From Pseudomonas poae (GTDB lineage: Bacteria > Pseudomonadota > Gammaproteobacteria > Pseudomonadales > Pseudomonadaceae), in contig CP034537.1 of assembly GCA_004000515.1 (NCBI GenBank), positions 4,602,001-4,666,000 of the forward strand: DNA of 64,000 nt. Direction: 5' to 3'. The first letter of the stretch is position 1. The number at the start of each line of letters is the position of its first letter. This document shows positions 35,643 to 45,619 of the stretch, piece after piece. Under the pieces are notes generated by a model, which was not told where the DNA came from, searched no databases, and saw only the letters and a list, made by a program, of their open reading frames with translations. The position numbers and the translations under genes were made by a program.

Positions 35643-36920
35643 ATGAATGATCAGGCCAATAGCGTCGACGAACGCTATGCAACGACACCTGCAACTCTCA
35701 CAAGCTGGAGCCGCCAGGACACCACCTGGATGCTTGGCCTGTTTGGCACCGCTATCGGCGCCGGTACCTTGTTCCTGCCGATCAACGCAGGCTTGGGTGG
35801 CTTTTGGCCGCTGCTGATCCTGGCAGTACTGGCCTTCCCGATGACGTTCTTCGCTCACCGCGGCCTGACCCGCTTCGTCCTTTCCGGTCGTGAAGGCTCC
35901 GACATCACCGACGTGGTCGAAGAGCACTTCGGCATCAAGGCTGGCGCGCTGATCACCTTGCTGTACTTCTTCGCGATCTTCCCGATCCTGCTGATCTACA
36001 GCGTGGCCCTGACCAACACGGTCAGCAGCTTCATGGAACACCAACTGCACACCATGCCGCCGCCACGGGCGATCCTGGCGTTTGTGCTGATCCTCGGCCT
36101 GCTGGCCGTGGTGCGTTGCGGTGAGCAGGTGATCGTCAAGGCCATGAGCCTGATGGTGTACCCGTTTATCGTCGCGTTGCTGTTCCTGGCCGTGTACCTG
36201 ATCCCGCATTGGAACGGCGGCATCCTCAGCACCGCCAGCGTGGTCCCTGAGCCGTCCGCGTTGCTCAGCACCTTGTGGCTGGCAATTCCGGTGATGGTGT
36301 TCTCGTTCAACCATTCGCCGATCATCTCGGCCTTTGCCGTTGACCAAAAGCGCCAGTACGGCGCGCACGCCGATGAGCGCAGCTCGCAGATCCTGTCGCG
36401 CGCGCACCTGCTGATGGTGGTGATGGTGCTGTTCTTCGTGTTCAGCTGTGTGCTGACCCTGTCGCCGGCACAACTGGCCGAAGCGAAGGCGCAGAACCTG
36501 TCGATCCTGTCGTACCTGGCCAACCATTTCGATAATCCAACCATCGCGTTTGCCGCGCCGTTGATTGCGTTTGTGGCGATTGCCAAGTCGTTCCTCGGCC
36601 ATTACATCGGTGCCAGCGAAGGCCTCAAGGGCCTGGTGGTCAAGACGGGTCGCCGCCCGGCGCCGAAGACCCTGGACCGCATGACTGCTGCGTTCATGCT
36701 GGTGGTGTGCTGGATCGTTGCCACGCTGAATCCGAGCATCCTCGGCATGATTGAGACCCTGGGTGGTCCGGTGATCGCGTCGATTCTGTTCCTGATGCCG
36801 ATGTACGCGATCCGTAAGGTTCCGGCTATGGCCAAGTATCGGGGGCAGGCGTCTAATGTGTTTGTAACGGCGGTGGGGCTGGTGGCGATTACTGCGTTGA
36901 TTTATTCGCTGTTGTCCTGA
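35643..36920 (+). CDS. Serine/threonine-type amino acid transporter (SdaC/HAAAP family)
   Basis: Inner-membrane proton or sodium symporter for hydroxy or aromatic amino acids, 425 residues. Start ATG 35643 follows GGAG; an in-frame ATG at 35625 has no ribosome-binding site. It begins the membrane domain with TTWMLGLFGTAIGAGTLFLPINAGLGGFWPLLIL, the SdaC-like first helix, and has FNHSPIISAFAV, AFVAIAKSFLGHYIGASEG and the usual 11 helices. It is a single gene with its own terminator. Serine is the likeliest substrate. Confidence 0.88.
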   Translation: MNDQANSVDERYATTPATLTSWSRQDTTWMLGLFGTAIGAGTLFLPINAGLGGFWPLLILAVLAFPMTFFAHRGLTRFVLSGREGSDITDVVEEHFGIKAGALITLLYFFAIFPILLIYSVALTNTVSSFMEHQLHTMPPPRAILAFVLILGLLAVVRCGEQVIVKAMSLMVYPFIVALLFLAVYLIPHWNGGILSTASVVPEPSALLSTLWLAIPVMVFSFNHSPIISAFAVDQKRQYGAHADERSSQILSRAHLLMVVMVLFFVFSCVLTLSPAQLAEAKAQNLSILSYLANHFDNPTIAFAAPLIAFVAIAKSFLGHYIGASEGLKGLVVKTGRRPAPKTLDRMTAAFMLVVCWIVATLNPSILGMIETLGGPVIASILFLMPMYAIRKVPAMAKYRGQASNVFVTAVGLVAITALIYSLLS

Positions 36921-36940
36921 TAACGGGCGGTAACGATGGA

Positions 36941-36972
36941 GGCCGATTCGCGTACAGCGAGTCGGCCTTTTT
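36941..36972 (+). terminator. Rho-independent terminator of the SdaC-like gene
   Basis: GGCCGATTCGC-GTACA-GCGAGTCGGCC (one G-T pair) followed by five T, 20 bases after the stop. Confidence 0.9.
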
Positions 36973-37012
36973 GTGGGAGCTGGCTTGCCTGCGATAGCGG
37001 CCTGTCGGTGTA
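36972..37012. repeat. Single REP arm
   Basis: TGTGGGAGCTGGCTTGCCTG begins in the terminator's T run. No inverted partner follows within the next 200 bases, so it is a solo REP. Confidence 0.75.
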
Positions 37013-37118
37013 CATATCCGTTGCTGCGGTTACGGCTACATAGGGTTCCGCTCTTACAGCGGGTCACTTTTGGAAAAGAGCCCGGAATTACGGCCAGCGT
37101 GTTTAACGGGGCGCCTCA

Positions 37119-37150
37119 GATCAAGATCAAGATCAAAAGCCAAAGCCAAA
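37119..37150. repeat. Hexamer tandem repeats
   Basis: Three GATCAA units are followed by two and a half AAGCCA units. They lie in the 346-base stretch between the SdaC-like gene and the next ORF, which otherwise holds only the terminator, the solo REP and an AT-richer upstream region for the SulP transcript. Confidence 0.65.
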
Positions 37151-37266
37151 GCGGCAGAGCAGCCGTCTCCTGATTCGTTAGGCTTTGTTGGGGCTAGAAC
37201 TGTAGTTACCTGTGCTGTAATGAGGGCTAAGCTTGTCGGCTGACTGCTGCTCTTTTGGAGGTATCT

Positions 37267-37410
37267 ATGGCTCGGCCCCGTCCGCAGCTGGTGACTGGCA
37301 AGCTGGAAAAACTGCACCCCACTCAACTGACGGTCGGCATGGCAATGACCCTGGCACGCAGTCAGGACGCGCGTTATTTACCGGGATGGGTTGGGCCGAA
37401 TGAAAACTGA
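37267..37410 (+). CDS. Short ORF resembling the N-terminus of a ParB-like nuclease-family (ParBc_2) protein
   Basis: A 47-residue frame with an ideal ribosome-binding site (TGGAGG, 7 bases before ATG). The segment KLEKLHPTQLTVGMAM resembles the opening of ParBc_2-type proteins (LRPTQ.TVG), which are usually about 200 residues. It overlaps the SulP start by 11 bases, so it may now serve to couple translation into the SulP gene. It could be a remnant, a truncated gene or a leader peptide. Confidence 0.35.
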   Translation: MARPRPQLVTGKLEKLHPTQLTVGMAMTLARSQDARYLPGWVGPNEN

Positions 37411-39042
37411 ATCCATTCCCTCGGTCATTCCGCCACCCAACCGCACTCAGGACATACTCGCCGGGCTGTCGATTGCCGGTCTGCTGCTGCCGGAGGCGGT
37501 GGCGTATTCCAGCATTGCCGCGCTGCCGCCCCAGGCCGGGGTGATTGCCTTGTTTGCGGGGCTCGTGTGTTACGGCCTGTTCGGCACCAGCCGGTTTGCG
37601 ATTGTCTCGGCCACGTCGTCCTCGGCGGCGGTGTTGGCTGCGGCAACCGCGAGCCTGGCGGGGGATGACCCGTCGCTGAGGCTGTCGCTGGCATTCGGGC
37701 TGGTGCTGGTCACCGGTGTGTTTTTTCTGCTGGCCGGGTTGTTCAAGTTGGGTGGCGTTACCTCGTTTATTGCCAAGCCGGTGTTGCGTGGGTTTGCCTT
37801 TGGCCTGGCGCTGACGATCATTCTCAAGCAACTCGCCAGCGTGGTGGGCGTGCACCTGACCGACAACAACCTGATCCGCTTCCTGCCGCAATTGCTCGAA
37901 CAGTTACCGCACTGGAACTGGCCCGCCGCGCTGGTGGCCGCTGCTGCGTTGGCGGTGTTGTGGCTGTGCGCGCGAATACCGCGTTTGCCAGGCGGGCTGC
38001 TGGTGGTGTTGTTGGGGATCGTTGGCGGGCAGTTCCTGAACCTGGAGGCCCATGGCGTGGCCTTGATCGGCATGATCGACCTGCGCCTGGAGCTTGGGCA
38101 TTTCCCGGTGCTGCCGTTTGCCGACTGGTTGCGCCTGGGAGAGCTGGCGTTTGCTCTGGTGATGATCCTGTACGCGGAGTCCTACGGCTCGATCAGCTCG
38201 TTCGCGCTCAAGCACGGCGACCGTGTGTCGTCTAATCGAGACCTGCTGGCATTGGGTGCGGCCAACCTTGTCTCGGGGCTGTTCCACGGCATGCCGGCCG
38301 GTGCCGGGTATTCGGCGACGTCGGCCAATGAGGCGGCCGGTGCGGGGTCACGGTTGGCCGGCATCGTGGCAGCACTGGTGGTGCTGGTGATCGTATTGAC
38401 GGTGTTGCCATACGTCGCACTGACCCCAGAGCCGGTTCTCGCGGCCATCGTTATCTATGCGCTGGGGCGCGGCCTGAGCCTGCAGCCCCTCGGGCGTTAC
38501 TTCCTGTGGCGGCGTGACCGCTTGCTGGTGATCTGCGCGGTAGCGGCAGTGTTGGTGTTGGGTGTGCTGGACGGTTTGTTGTTGTCGGTGGCCATCAGCG
38601 TGCTGTTAATGCTGCGTCAGATGTCTTCTGCGGATATCCAGGTGCTCGGCCGCTTGGGCGACAGCCATGACTTTGTTGATCGCCAGCATCATGCCGATAC
38701 GGTGGACGTGCCCGGTGTGCTGATCGTGCGGCCCAGCGAGGCACTGTTTTTTGCGAATGCCGAACGCATCCTCGGTGCGGCCTTGCGGCTGATGCGCCAG
38801 TCGCCGGTGGATGCGGTGGTGTTGAGCCTGGAAGAGTCTCCCGACCTGGATGGCACCAGCATCGAAGCGCTGGCAGCGTTTTTTGCGCAGGTGCGCGGGG
38901 AGGCAAGCGCCTGGTGCTGGCCCGTGTGCGGCATGCGGCCCTTGAGGTATTGCAGGCGTTGCCCGAGGCGCAGGCGCCGCAGGTGCTGCTCAGTGCCTTG
39001 AGCGTGGACGGCGCGGTGCAACTAGCCAAATCCCAGGCATAA
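37400..39042 (+). CDS. SulP-family anion transporter with STAS domain; frame-disrupted
   Basis: Inner-membrane transporter of sulfate, bicarbonate or dicarboxylates, 547 residues after correction. It shows the SulP opening DILAGLSIAGLLLPEAVAYSSIAALPPQAG, IVSATSSSAAVLAA, and the substrate region GLFHGMPAGAGYSATSANEAAGAGSRLAG. The C-terminal STAS domain (VLIVRPSEALFFANAERIL; DLDGTSIEALAAFFAQVRG) ends, once a G is restored to the run 38897-38900, in KRLVLARVRHAALEVLQAL and QLAKSQA. It starts at ATG 37400 inside the short ParB-like ORF. The ion carried is not deducible. Confidence 0.87.
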
Positions 39043-39046
39043 AAAA

Positions 39047-39075
39047 ACGCCGCGTACCTTGCGATACGCGGCGTT
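39047..39075. terminator. Bidirectional terminator between sulP and acnB
   Basis: ACGCCGCGTA and its complement TACGCGGCGT with a short loop. An A7 run stands on the left, which gives a T run on the minus strand for acnB. It serves the convergent SulP and acnB genes. Confidence 0.8.
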
Positions 39076-39090
39076 CGTTACATCAACACC

Positions 39091-41700
39091 TTAGGCTTGA
39101 ATCACCGGGATGTTGGCGCTTGCTGCGATTTTGCGGAACTCGGCGATCTGGTCGAAGTTCAGGTAGCGGTAGACGTCACTGGCCATGGTGTCCAGTTTCG
39201 CTGCGTAACCCATGTACTCTTCGACAGTCGGCAGGCGACCCAGGGTGGAAGCGACTGCCGCCAACTCGGCCGAGGCCAGGTAGACGTTCGCGCCGTCACC
39301 CAGACGGTTCGGGAAGTTACGGGTCGAAGTCGACACAACAGTCGAGTTCGGCTCTACACGTGCCTGGTTACCCATGCACAGCGAGCAGCCCGGCATTTCC
39401 ATGCGTGCGCCAGCCTTGCCGTAGATGCCGTAGTAGCCTTCTTCGGTCAGTTGGTGAGCGTCCATCTTGGTCGGTGGCGACAGCCACAGACGAGTTGGCA
39501 GCTGCCCCTTGACCTGTTCCAGCAGCTTACCGGCAGCGCGGAAGTGACCGATGTTGGTCATGCACGAACCGATGAACACTTCGTCGATCTTCTCGCCGGC
39601 AACGCTCGACAGCAGACGAGCGTCGTCTGGGTCGTTTGGTGCGCAGAGGATTGGCTCGTTGATTTCCGACAGGTCGATCTCGATGATTTCAGCGTATTCC
39701 GCGTCGGCATCGGCAACCATCAGTTCAGGGTTGGCAACCCAGGCTTCCATCGCTTGGGCGCGACGTTCCAGGGTACGCGCGTCGCCGTAGCCTTCACCGA
39801 TCATCCAGCGCAGCAGGGTGATGTTGGAGTTCAGGTACTCGGTAACGGACGCTTCCGACAGCTTGATGGTGCAACCGGCAGCCGAACGTTCAGCCGAGGC
39901 GTCGGACAGCTCGAAAGCTTGCTCCAGCGTCAGGTCGTTCAGGCCTTCGATTTCCAGGATGCGGCCGGAGAAGGCGTTCTTCTTGCCTTTCTTCTCTACG
40001 GTCAGCAGACCCGACTGGATCGCGTAGTAAGGAATGGCATGAACCAGGTCACGCAGGGTGATGCCAGGTTTCATCTTGCCTTTGAAGCGCACCAGGATCG
40101 ATTCCGGCATGTCCAGTGGCATTACGCCAGTGGCTGCGGCGAACGCGACCAGGCCAGAACCGGCCGGGAACGAGATGCCCATCGGGAAACGGGTGTGGGA
40201 GTCACCACCGGTACCCACGGTGTCCGGCAGCAGCATGCGGTTCAGCCAGCTGTGGATGATGCCGTCGCCTGGACGCAGCGATACACCGCCACGGGTCATG
40301 ATGAAGTCAGGCAGGGTGTGGTGGGTGGTCACGTCGATCGGCTTTGGATACGCCGCGGTGTGGCAGAAGGACTGCATCACCAGGTCGGTCGAGAAGCCAA
40401 GGCACGCCAGGTCTTTCAGTTCATCGCGGGTCATCGGACCGGTGGTGTCCTGGGAGCCCACGGTGGTCATCTTAGGCTCGCAGTAGGTGCCTGGACGAAC
40501 GCCTTTGCCTTCTGGCAGGCCGCACGCCTTGCCAACCATTTTCTGCGCCAGGGTGTAGCCCTTGCCGGTGTCGACAGGTGCTTCTGGCAGCTTGAACAGG
40601 TCGGTAGGGCCCAGGCCCAGTTCGGCACGGGCCTTGTCGGTCAGGCCGCGACCGATGATCAGCGGGATACGGCCGCCAGCACGAACTTCGTCCAACAGGA
40701 CCGGGGTCTTCATTTCGAAGGTGGTCAGGACTTCGTCGGTGCCGTGTTTGCAGACTTTGCCAGCATGCGGGTACAGGTCGATCACGTCGCCCATGTTCAT
40801 GTTGGTGACGTCGAATTCGATTGGCAGTGCGCCAGCATCTTCCATGGTGTTGTAGAAGATTGGAGCGATCTTGCTGCCGAAGCAGAAGCCGCCAGCGCGC
40901 TTGTTCGGCACGTATGGAACGTCGTCGCCGAAGAACCACAGTACGGAGTTGGTCGCCGACTTACGGGACGAACCGGTACCGACCACGTCACCCACGTAGG
41001 CGATCGGGAAGCCTTGGCCGCGCATCTCTTCGATCTGCTTCATCGGGCCGGTCTTGCCTTGCTCGTCCGGCACGATGCCTTCGCGAGCCATTTTCAGCAT
41101 GGCCAGGGCGTGCAGCGGGATGTCAGGGCGGGACCAGGCATCTGGTGCAGGGGAGAGGTCGTCGGTGTTGGTTTCGCCGGTGACCTTGAACACGCGCAGG
41201 CTGATCTTGTCGGCCAGGGTAGGGCGGTTCTTGAACCACTCGCCGTCGGCCCAGGACTGGATCACGGCTTTGGCGTGTTCGTTGCCGTTCTTGGCTTTTT
41301 CAGCCACGTCGTGGAACGCATCGAACATCAGCAGGGTGTGCTTGAGCTGAGCAGCGGCAACCGGTGCCAGCTCTGCGTCGTCCAGCAGCTCGACCAGGGT
41401 CACGATGTTGTAGCCGCCTTGCATGGTGCCGAGCAGTTCAACAGCGCGTTTTTTGTCGATCAGGGGGGAAGTGGCTTCGCCCTTGGCCAGGGCAGACAGG
41501 AAACCGGCCTTGACGTAGGCAGCTTCGTCAACGCCTGGTGGAATGCGGTTGGTGATCAGGTCAACGAGGAATTCTTCTTCGCCAGCCGGAGGATTTTTCA
41601 GCAGCTCGACCAGGCCTGCGGTTTGTTCGGCGTTAAGCGGCTGGGGAACGATACCCAGGGCTGCACGCTCTTCGATATGTTTGCGGTAGGCTTCAAGCAC
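39091..41700 (-). CDS. acnB: Aconitate hydratase B
   Basis: Bifunctional aconitase / 2-methylisocitrate-processing enzyme of the TCA cycle, 869 residues. Start GTG 41700 ([15 protein letters not shown]) has GAGGG 8 bases upstream; the frame itself runs further. It has the AcnB-specific N-terminal HEAT-like domain, then the swivel domain. The [4Fe-4S] cysteines lie in the core: one in SFCHTA and two in [10 protein letters not shown]. Other hallmarks are [15 protein letters not shown] and [13 protein letters not shown]. An 883-residue open frame on the opposite strand is a codon-bias shadow. Confidence 0.96.
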   Translation of the reverse strand: MLEAYRKHIEERAALGIVPQPLNAEQTAGLVELLKNPPAGEEEFLVDLITNRIPPGVDEAAYVKAGFLSALAKGEATSPLIDKKRAVELLGTMQGGYNIVTLVELLDDAELAPVAAAQLKHTLLMFDAFHDVAEKAKNGNEHAKAVIQSWADGEWFKNRPTLADKISLRVFKVTGETNTDDLSPAPDAWSRPDIPLHALAMLKMAREGIVPDEQGKTGPMKQIEEMRGQGFPIAYVGDVVGTGSSRKSATNSVLWFFGDDVPYVPNKRAGGFCFGSKIAPIFYNTMEDAGALPIEFDVTNMNMGDVIDLYPHAGKVCKHGTDEVLTTFEMKTPVLLDEVRAGGRIPLIIGRGLTDKARAELGLGPTDLFKLPEAPVDTGKGYTLAQKMVGKACGLPEGKGVRPGTYCEPKMTTVGSQDTTGPMTRDELKDLACLGFSTDLVMQSFCHTAAYPKPIDVTTHHTLPDFIMTRGGVSLRPGDGIIHSWLNRMLLPDTVGTGGDSHTRFPMGISFPAGSGLVAFAAATGVMPLDMPESILVRFKGKMKPGITLRDLVHAIPYYAIQSGLLTVEKKGKKNAFSGRILEIEGLNDLTLEQAFELSDASAERSAAGCTIKLSEASVTEYLNSNITLLRWMIGEGYGDARTLERRAQAMEAWVANPELMVADADAEYAEIIEIDLSEINEPILCAPNDPDDARLLSSVAGEKIDEVFIGSCMTNIGHFRAAGKLLEQVKGQLPTRLWLSPPTKMDAHQLTEEGYYGIYGKAGARMEMPGCSLCMGNQARVEPNSTVVSTSTRNFPNRLGDGANVYLASAELAAVASTLGRLPTVEEYMGYAAKLDTMASDVYRYLNFDQIAEFRKIAASANIPVIQA

Positions 41701-41811
41701 AGTTATTACCCTCATCAGTGGTCCCACGGGACGCTCATCCAGAAATGAACGGCACGCATGCGCTCGGGGGCTTTTTGGGCCGCAAAGCCAGCGCTGCCGG
41801 CATTCCTCACA

Positions 41812-41948
41812 GAAGCTGCTTTCAAAGTTTTACGCCTGCAGAACGGAGCTGATGAGGGTTGGCGAGGGTTTTGACCTACCGGGTCAACACCATCGCCAAC
41901 ACCGTTCTGAAGGAACGACTGTGCTCGTGACGCTTTGAAAACAGCTTC
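41812..41948. repeat. Large nested inverted repeat upstream of acnB
   Basis: The 396-base gap between acnB and the DUF1289 gene holds an imperfect palindrome centred at about 41880. Outer arms 41812-41827 and 41933-41948 match at 15 of 16 positions. Inner matches include CAGAACGG, GTTGGCGA and TTGACC with their complements; the left arm carries about 10 extra bases. It could form a long RNA hairpin in the acnB 5' leader, or be a degenerate mobile-element remnant. Nothing else is recognisable in the gap. Confidence 0.65.
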
Positions 41949-42096
41949 CAGCGGATTATTGGCGCCTTACAAGGCCGGATGATTCTACGGCAAAAAATTT
42001 CTAAAGGTAAGTTGCCTAACCAAGTTTGCAGGGTGATGAAGGTTAGACAAAGGGCTAACATGGCGCATTGTTTCGCTGATTTGCGTGTCGCTGCCC

Positions 42097-42568
42097 ATGT
42101 CCAACCAAACCATCAAGACCCCCTGCGTAGGCCTGTGCTCCACGGTTTACGGCGATCTCGTGTGCCGTGGCTGCAAGCGTTTCCACCACGAAGTGATCCA
42201 GTGGAACGGCTACAACGAAGAAGAAAAAACGTGCGGTCTGGCTGCGCCTGGAGCAGCTGTTGGTGCAGGTGATGGCCGGTAAAGTGGAGGTTTTCGACCC
42301 CAAGACCCTGCGCGGGCAGCTGGAGCAGCGCAAGATTCGCTTCGTGCCGCACCAGTCCGAGTACTGCTGGGCCTATCAGTTGATCGCGCGGGGCGCGCGA
42401 GTGATCTCTAATCTGGAAGCGTATGGCATGGTGCTGTTGCCGGAGTTTCGTGAGTGGGCGCTGCCGGATTTGCGTGATGCGATTGATCGGGAGTTCTTTA
42501 TCTTGTCCGAGGCGCATTACCAGCGCTACATCGCGCCGGGGTTTCTAAAGGATGCATTTGGTGCCTGA
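42097..42568 (+). CDS. DUF1289-domain protein; frame-disrupted
   Basis: Small protein of 156 residues after correction. The N-terminal DUF1289 motif is KTPCVGLCSTVYGDLVCRGCKRFHHEVIQWNGY, with four cysteines that may bind metal. One A too many in the run 42224-42229 breaks the frame; removing it reads EEEKRAVWLRLEQLLVQVM and continues to LKDAFGA. The function of this family is not known. The conserved position of this gene beside acnB is not something I can verify here. Start ATG 42097 is chosen; GTG 42085 is in frame. Confidence 0.82.
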
Positions 42569-42581
42569 CACCGCGCGGAGC

Positions 42582-42678
42582 AAATGTGGGAGCGGGCTTG
42601 CTCGCGAATGCGGTGTGTCAGTCTCCAGATACGTTGACTGAACCACCGCATTCGCGAGCAAGCCCGCTCCCACATTTT
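42582..42678. repeat. REP pair (inverted)
   Basis: Long arms of the TGTGGGAGCGGGCTTGCTCG type facing each other, near-perfect over more than 30 bases, with about 30 bases between. It sits between the convergent DUF1289 and universal stress protein genes. Confidence 0.88.
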
Positions 42679-42692
42679 GATCTCCATCACTT

Positions 42693-43555
42693 TCAGGGTT
42701 TGTTCGCCAGCTCTTCCAAGTGATCCATCAACGCCTGAGGCTTAAGCACCAACACATCACTCTCCACCGCATCCAGTACCACTTCCGCCGTATTGCCGAT
42801 CAACGCCCCGGAAATCCCGGTACGCGCGACCGTGCCGATAATGGTCACCGCCGCCTCCAGCTGGTGCACCGTATGCGGGATCAATACGTCCGCCGGGCCT
42901 TCCATGATGTGCAGGTGCGAGTCGTCCACATCGAATTCCGCCTGGAACGCCTGGCACTGCTCGCGATAACGCGCCTCGATGGTCTCCTTGAGCTGAAGGT
43001 CGGGTCCGCCGCCGACAGCATCGGCGACGGATGGGCGCTGATCACATGCAGTTGCGCCTTGGCCAGGCTGGCAATGTCAAAGCCATGGTCGATGATCGAG
43101 TTGTGCAGCGACCGGTGGTCACTGTCGCTGTTCCCCACGTCGATGGCGGCCAGGATCACTCGGCCGGCCCATGGGGTGGAGGTCTTGACCAGCAGCACCG
43201 CCGTCGGGCAGTAGCGCAACAGCTTCCAGTCCGCCGGGGTCAGCAGGGCTTTTTTCAGCGGGCTGTCGGGGAAATGCTGTTTGATCACCAGGCCACAGCC
43301 CTCGGCCTGCTGCACATCGATGATGGTTTCATGCAGGCTGTCACTCCAGGCCTGCTCGGTGGTCACGCTGTAGCCGTCCTCCTGCAAGCCTGCCTTGAGC
43401 AGGCTCAACAGCGCTGAGTGCTCATGTTTCTTGTCGCACACCAGCAAATGCAGGTGCGCGCCCGTGACCCCGGCGATCAGCTTGGCGCGCTTGAGGGCCA
43501 GGCTTTCTGAATGCTCGGGCTCGATGACCACCAGGATGCTGCGGATAGCTTGCAT
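42693..43555 (-). CDS. Universal stress protein with two Usp domains; frame-disrupted
   Basis: Tandem-Usp protein, 287 residues after correction (UspE-like). Domain 1 starts MQAIRSILVVIEPEHSESLALKRAKLIAG. Domain 2 starts near VILAAIDVGNSDSDHRSLHNSII and ends with GTVARTGISGALIGNTAEVVLDAVESDVLVLKP, the family's ATP-loop-like GxxG(9)G pattern. A base is missing near 42992-42998, joining DPTF to QLKETIEARYREQ. Start ATG 43555 follows GGAG. Role: stress survival, mechanism unknown. Confidence 0.87.
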
Positions 43556-43705
43556 AGTCGGGATCTCCAGGAAGTAGGGGCATTGAACAACTATAGTTGC
43601 TGCCCGCCAGACGGCATGTTGATGCACATCAAGGCCGGTGGCTGGTGGTCTGCGGCGCGGTCGGTATAATCGGCGCCCTTTTGTGATTCTTTGCCCGTGA
43701 GCCCG

Positions 43706-44308
43706 ATGAACCTGCCAGAAATCCACGAATTCCTCGGTTGCCGCACCCCTGACGCCTGGGTCCAGGCCGCGCTGGCCGATCAGGACACCCTGCTGATCGA
43801 CCACAAGAACTGTGAATTCAAAGCCGCCAGCACCGCCTTGAGCCTGATCGCCAAGTACTACAGCCACGTTGACCTGATCAATATGATGTCGCGCCTGGCC
43901 CGTGAAGAGCTGGTGCACCACGAACAAGTCATGCGCCTGATGAAAAAGCGCAAGGTTGAGCTGCGCCAACTGAACGCCGGGCGTTATGCCTCGGGTTTGC
44001 GCAAGGTGGTGCGCACCCATGAGCCGGTCAAGCTGGTGGATACGCTGGTAGTGGGCGCGTTTATCGAAGCGCGCAGTTGCGAGCGTTTCGAAGCGCTGGT
44101 GCCGCATTTGGACGAAGAACTCGGCAAGTTCTACTTTGGCCTGCTTAAAAGCGAGGCGCGGCACTATCAGGGGTACCTGAAGCTGGCCTACCAGTACGGT
44201 GACGCCAAAGACATCGCCCAAGTGATCGAGCGGGTGAGGGCGGCCGAGCAGGAACTGATCGAGTCACCCGACGTCGAGTTCCGCTTTCACAGTGGCGTGC
44301 CAGCCTGA
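43706..44308 (+). CDS. miaE: tRNA-(ms[2]io[6]A)-hydroxylase MiaE
   Basis: Non-haem di-iron monooxygenase that hydroxylates the isopentenyl group of ms2i6A at position 37 of tRNAs. About 200 residues, four-helix bundle, with iron ligands in KNCEFKAAS, AREELVHHEQV and FIEARSCERFEAL, and the second ExxH in KSEARHYQGYL. Start ATG 43706 is preferred to the in-frame TTG 43691. The 3' end overlaps the convergent MFS gene by 45 bases. Confidence 0.93.
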   Translation: MNLPEIHEFLGCRTPDAWVQAALADQDTLLIDHKNCEFKAASTALSLIAKYYSHVDLINMMSRLAREELVHHEQVMRLMKKRKVELRQLNAGRYASGLRKVVRTHEPVKLVDTLVVGAFIEARSCERFEALVPHLDEELGKFYFGLLKSEARHYQGYLKLAYQYGDAKDIAQVIERVRAAEQELIESPDVEFRFHSGVPA

Positions 44309-45463
44309 CGCCACGGCCACGCCGATCAACGCGGTGATCCCGGTCAGCAGCAGGATCACCGTTTGCGTGCCCAATGGCGCGGCCAGCACTGCAATCACCA
44401 AGCCTGCCAGCGGTTGCGGCAAGTTGTTGAGCAACGTGATCACGCCCACCGTCTTGCCGAAGTCCTGCACCGGGATCACCTTCTGACGCACGCTGCGCAT
44501 GTACACGCTGTACATCTTGTCGAAACCGATCACCAGCAGGAAACCCAGCGCGTAAACCCACAGGTTGGCGCTGATCGCCATGATCAGCGCGCCGACGGCA
44601 ATCAACCCATAAGATACGCCACCGAGCAGCTTCAACGGCAGGGTGGCACGGGACAGGTAAAACAGAATCACGATGGTCACCAGCGCGCCCGCCGCTTGCA
44701 GCAAGGCGTAGGCATCCTTGCCCGCGCTGAACTGGCCGATGACCAGGGCGGCGGAGGTCGCCAGGGTGACGCCGATGATCAGGTTCACGCCCACCGTCAG
44801 CGCAATCAAGCGTTTCAACCCGGCCAGGTTGCGAATGTGTCCGAACGCGACCCGCAACGGCTGCAGCCAGATATCCCGGTGTTGTTCAAACACCTCCAGG
44901 TTGACCGTGCAGGTGCGCTGCCATACCCGCATCGCCAGATCGGCCAGCACAAACAGCCCGGCCACCCCCACGACCACCCAATGCCACGGCCACACTTCCA
45001 GTATCAGTGCCGCCGCCAGCGGGCCCAGCACCAAGCCGCTCTGGTCGGCGATCTGCGAATAGGACAAGGTCTTGGCATAGCTGTATTGCTGAAAGACATG
45101 CGGCATCAGCACTTCGCGGGCCATGATGCCCTGGGTAGTCAAGACCCCGCACAGCGCCGAGAGCAGCACGATCCAGTAGACCCCGTCGAACACGCCGTAC
45201 AGCAACACCGCGATCACACAAGCCAGTGCACGGTAGACCTGGCTGATGTGCAGCACGCGCACCGCAGGGTACTTGTCGCACAATGCGCCGCACACCGGGA
45301 ATGCCAGGAAGCGTGGCAGCGACTCGACAAAAAAAGCCAAGCCGGCCCAGGAAACACTCTGGGTGGTCTGAAACACGATCAGCGGTACGATAAACAGCAG
45401 GATCTGATCCGCCAGCCGCGACAGGAACAGCGAAACGAAGAACGCCAGGTAATCCTTGCGCAT
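44264..45463 (-). CDS. MFS-type transporter (Bcr/EntS-like)
   Basis: Inner-membrane transporter, 399 residues with 12 predicted helices. It opens MRKDYLAFFVSLFLSRLADQILLFIVPLIVFQTTQSVSWAGLAFFVESLPR, resembling MFS exporters of the EntS/MFS_3 type, and has the loop GALCDKYPAVRVL. The start follows AGGGAG. It overlaps the end of miaE head-on. The substrate is unknown, and no operon partner is present. Confidence 0.83.
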   Translation of the reverse strand: MRKDYLAFFVSLFLSRLADQILLFIVPLIVFQTTQSVSWAGLAFFVESLPRFLAFPVCGALCDKYPAVRVLHISQVYRALACVIAVLLYGVFDGVYWIVLLSALCGVLTTQGIMAREVLMPHVFQQYSYAKTLSYSQIADQSGLVLGPLAAALILEVWPWHWVVVGVAGLFVLADLAMRVWQRTCTVNLEVFEQHRDIWLQPLRVAFGHIRNLAGLKRLIALTVGVNLIIGVTLATSAALVIGQFSAGKDAYALLQAAGALVTIVILFYLSRATLPLKLLGGVSYGLIAVGALIMAISANLWVYALGFLLVIGFDKMYSVYMRSVRQKVIPVQDFGKTVGVITLLNNLPQPLAGLVIAVLAAPLGTQTVILLLTGITALIGVAVASGWHATVKAELDVG

Positions 45464-45619
45464 ACAACTCCCTGTGAATGGCGTTAAAGATTGCAGGCTA
45501 ATTGTTAAAAACTCTTAAAAGCATGAAGCTTCGTCGTGCCGTATCGGCAGACCGCGTCTGCTATCAGCTTGCCACCTATAATGCCCACACTTCAATTCAT
45601 GCATCCACACTGAGAAATT

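Noticed and set aside
35538..37067. A 509-codon minus-strand frame over the SdaC-like transporter
   Set aside because: Low-complexity Gln/Arg/His composition; it is the shadow of a membrane protein gene.
37119..37150. GATCAA/AAGCCA tandem repeats as a phase-variable or origin element
   Set aside because: Only three and two-plus units, between genes, with no ORF or promoter spacing clearly affected.
39097..41748. An 883-codon open frame on the strand opposite acnB
   Set aside because: acnB itself is unmistakable. The long antisense frame follows from GC-rich third positions, has a Gln/His/Val-rich composition and shows no recognisable domain.
44363..45487. A 374-codon plus-strand frame over the MFS gene
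   Set aside because: Same shadow pattern as the others opposite a GC-rich membrane protein gene.
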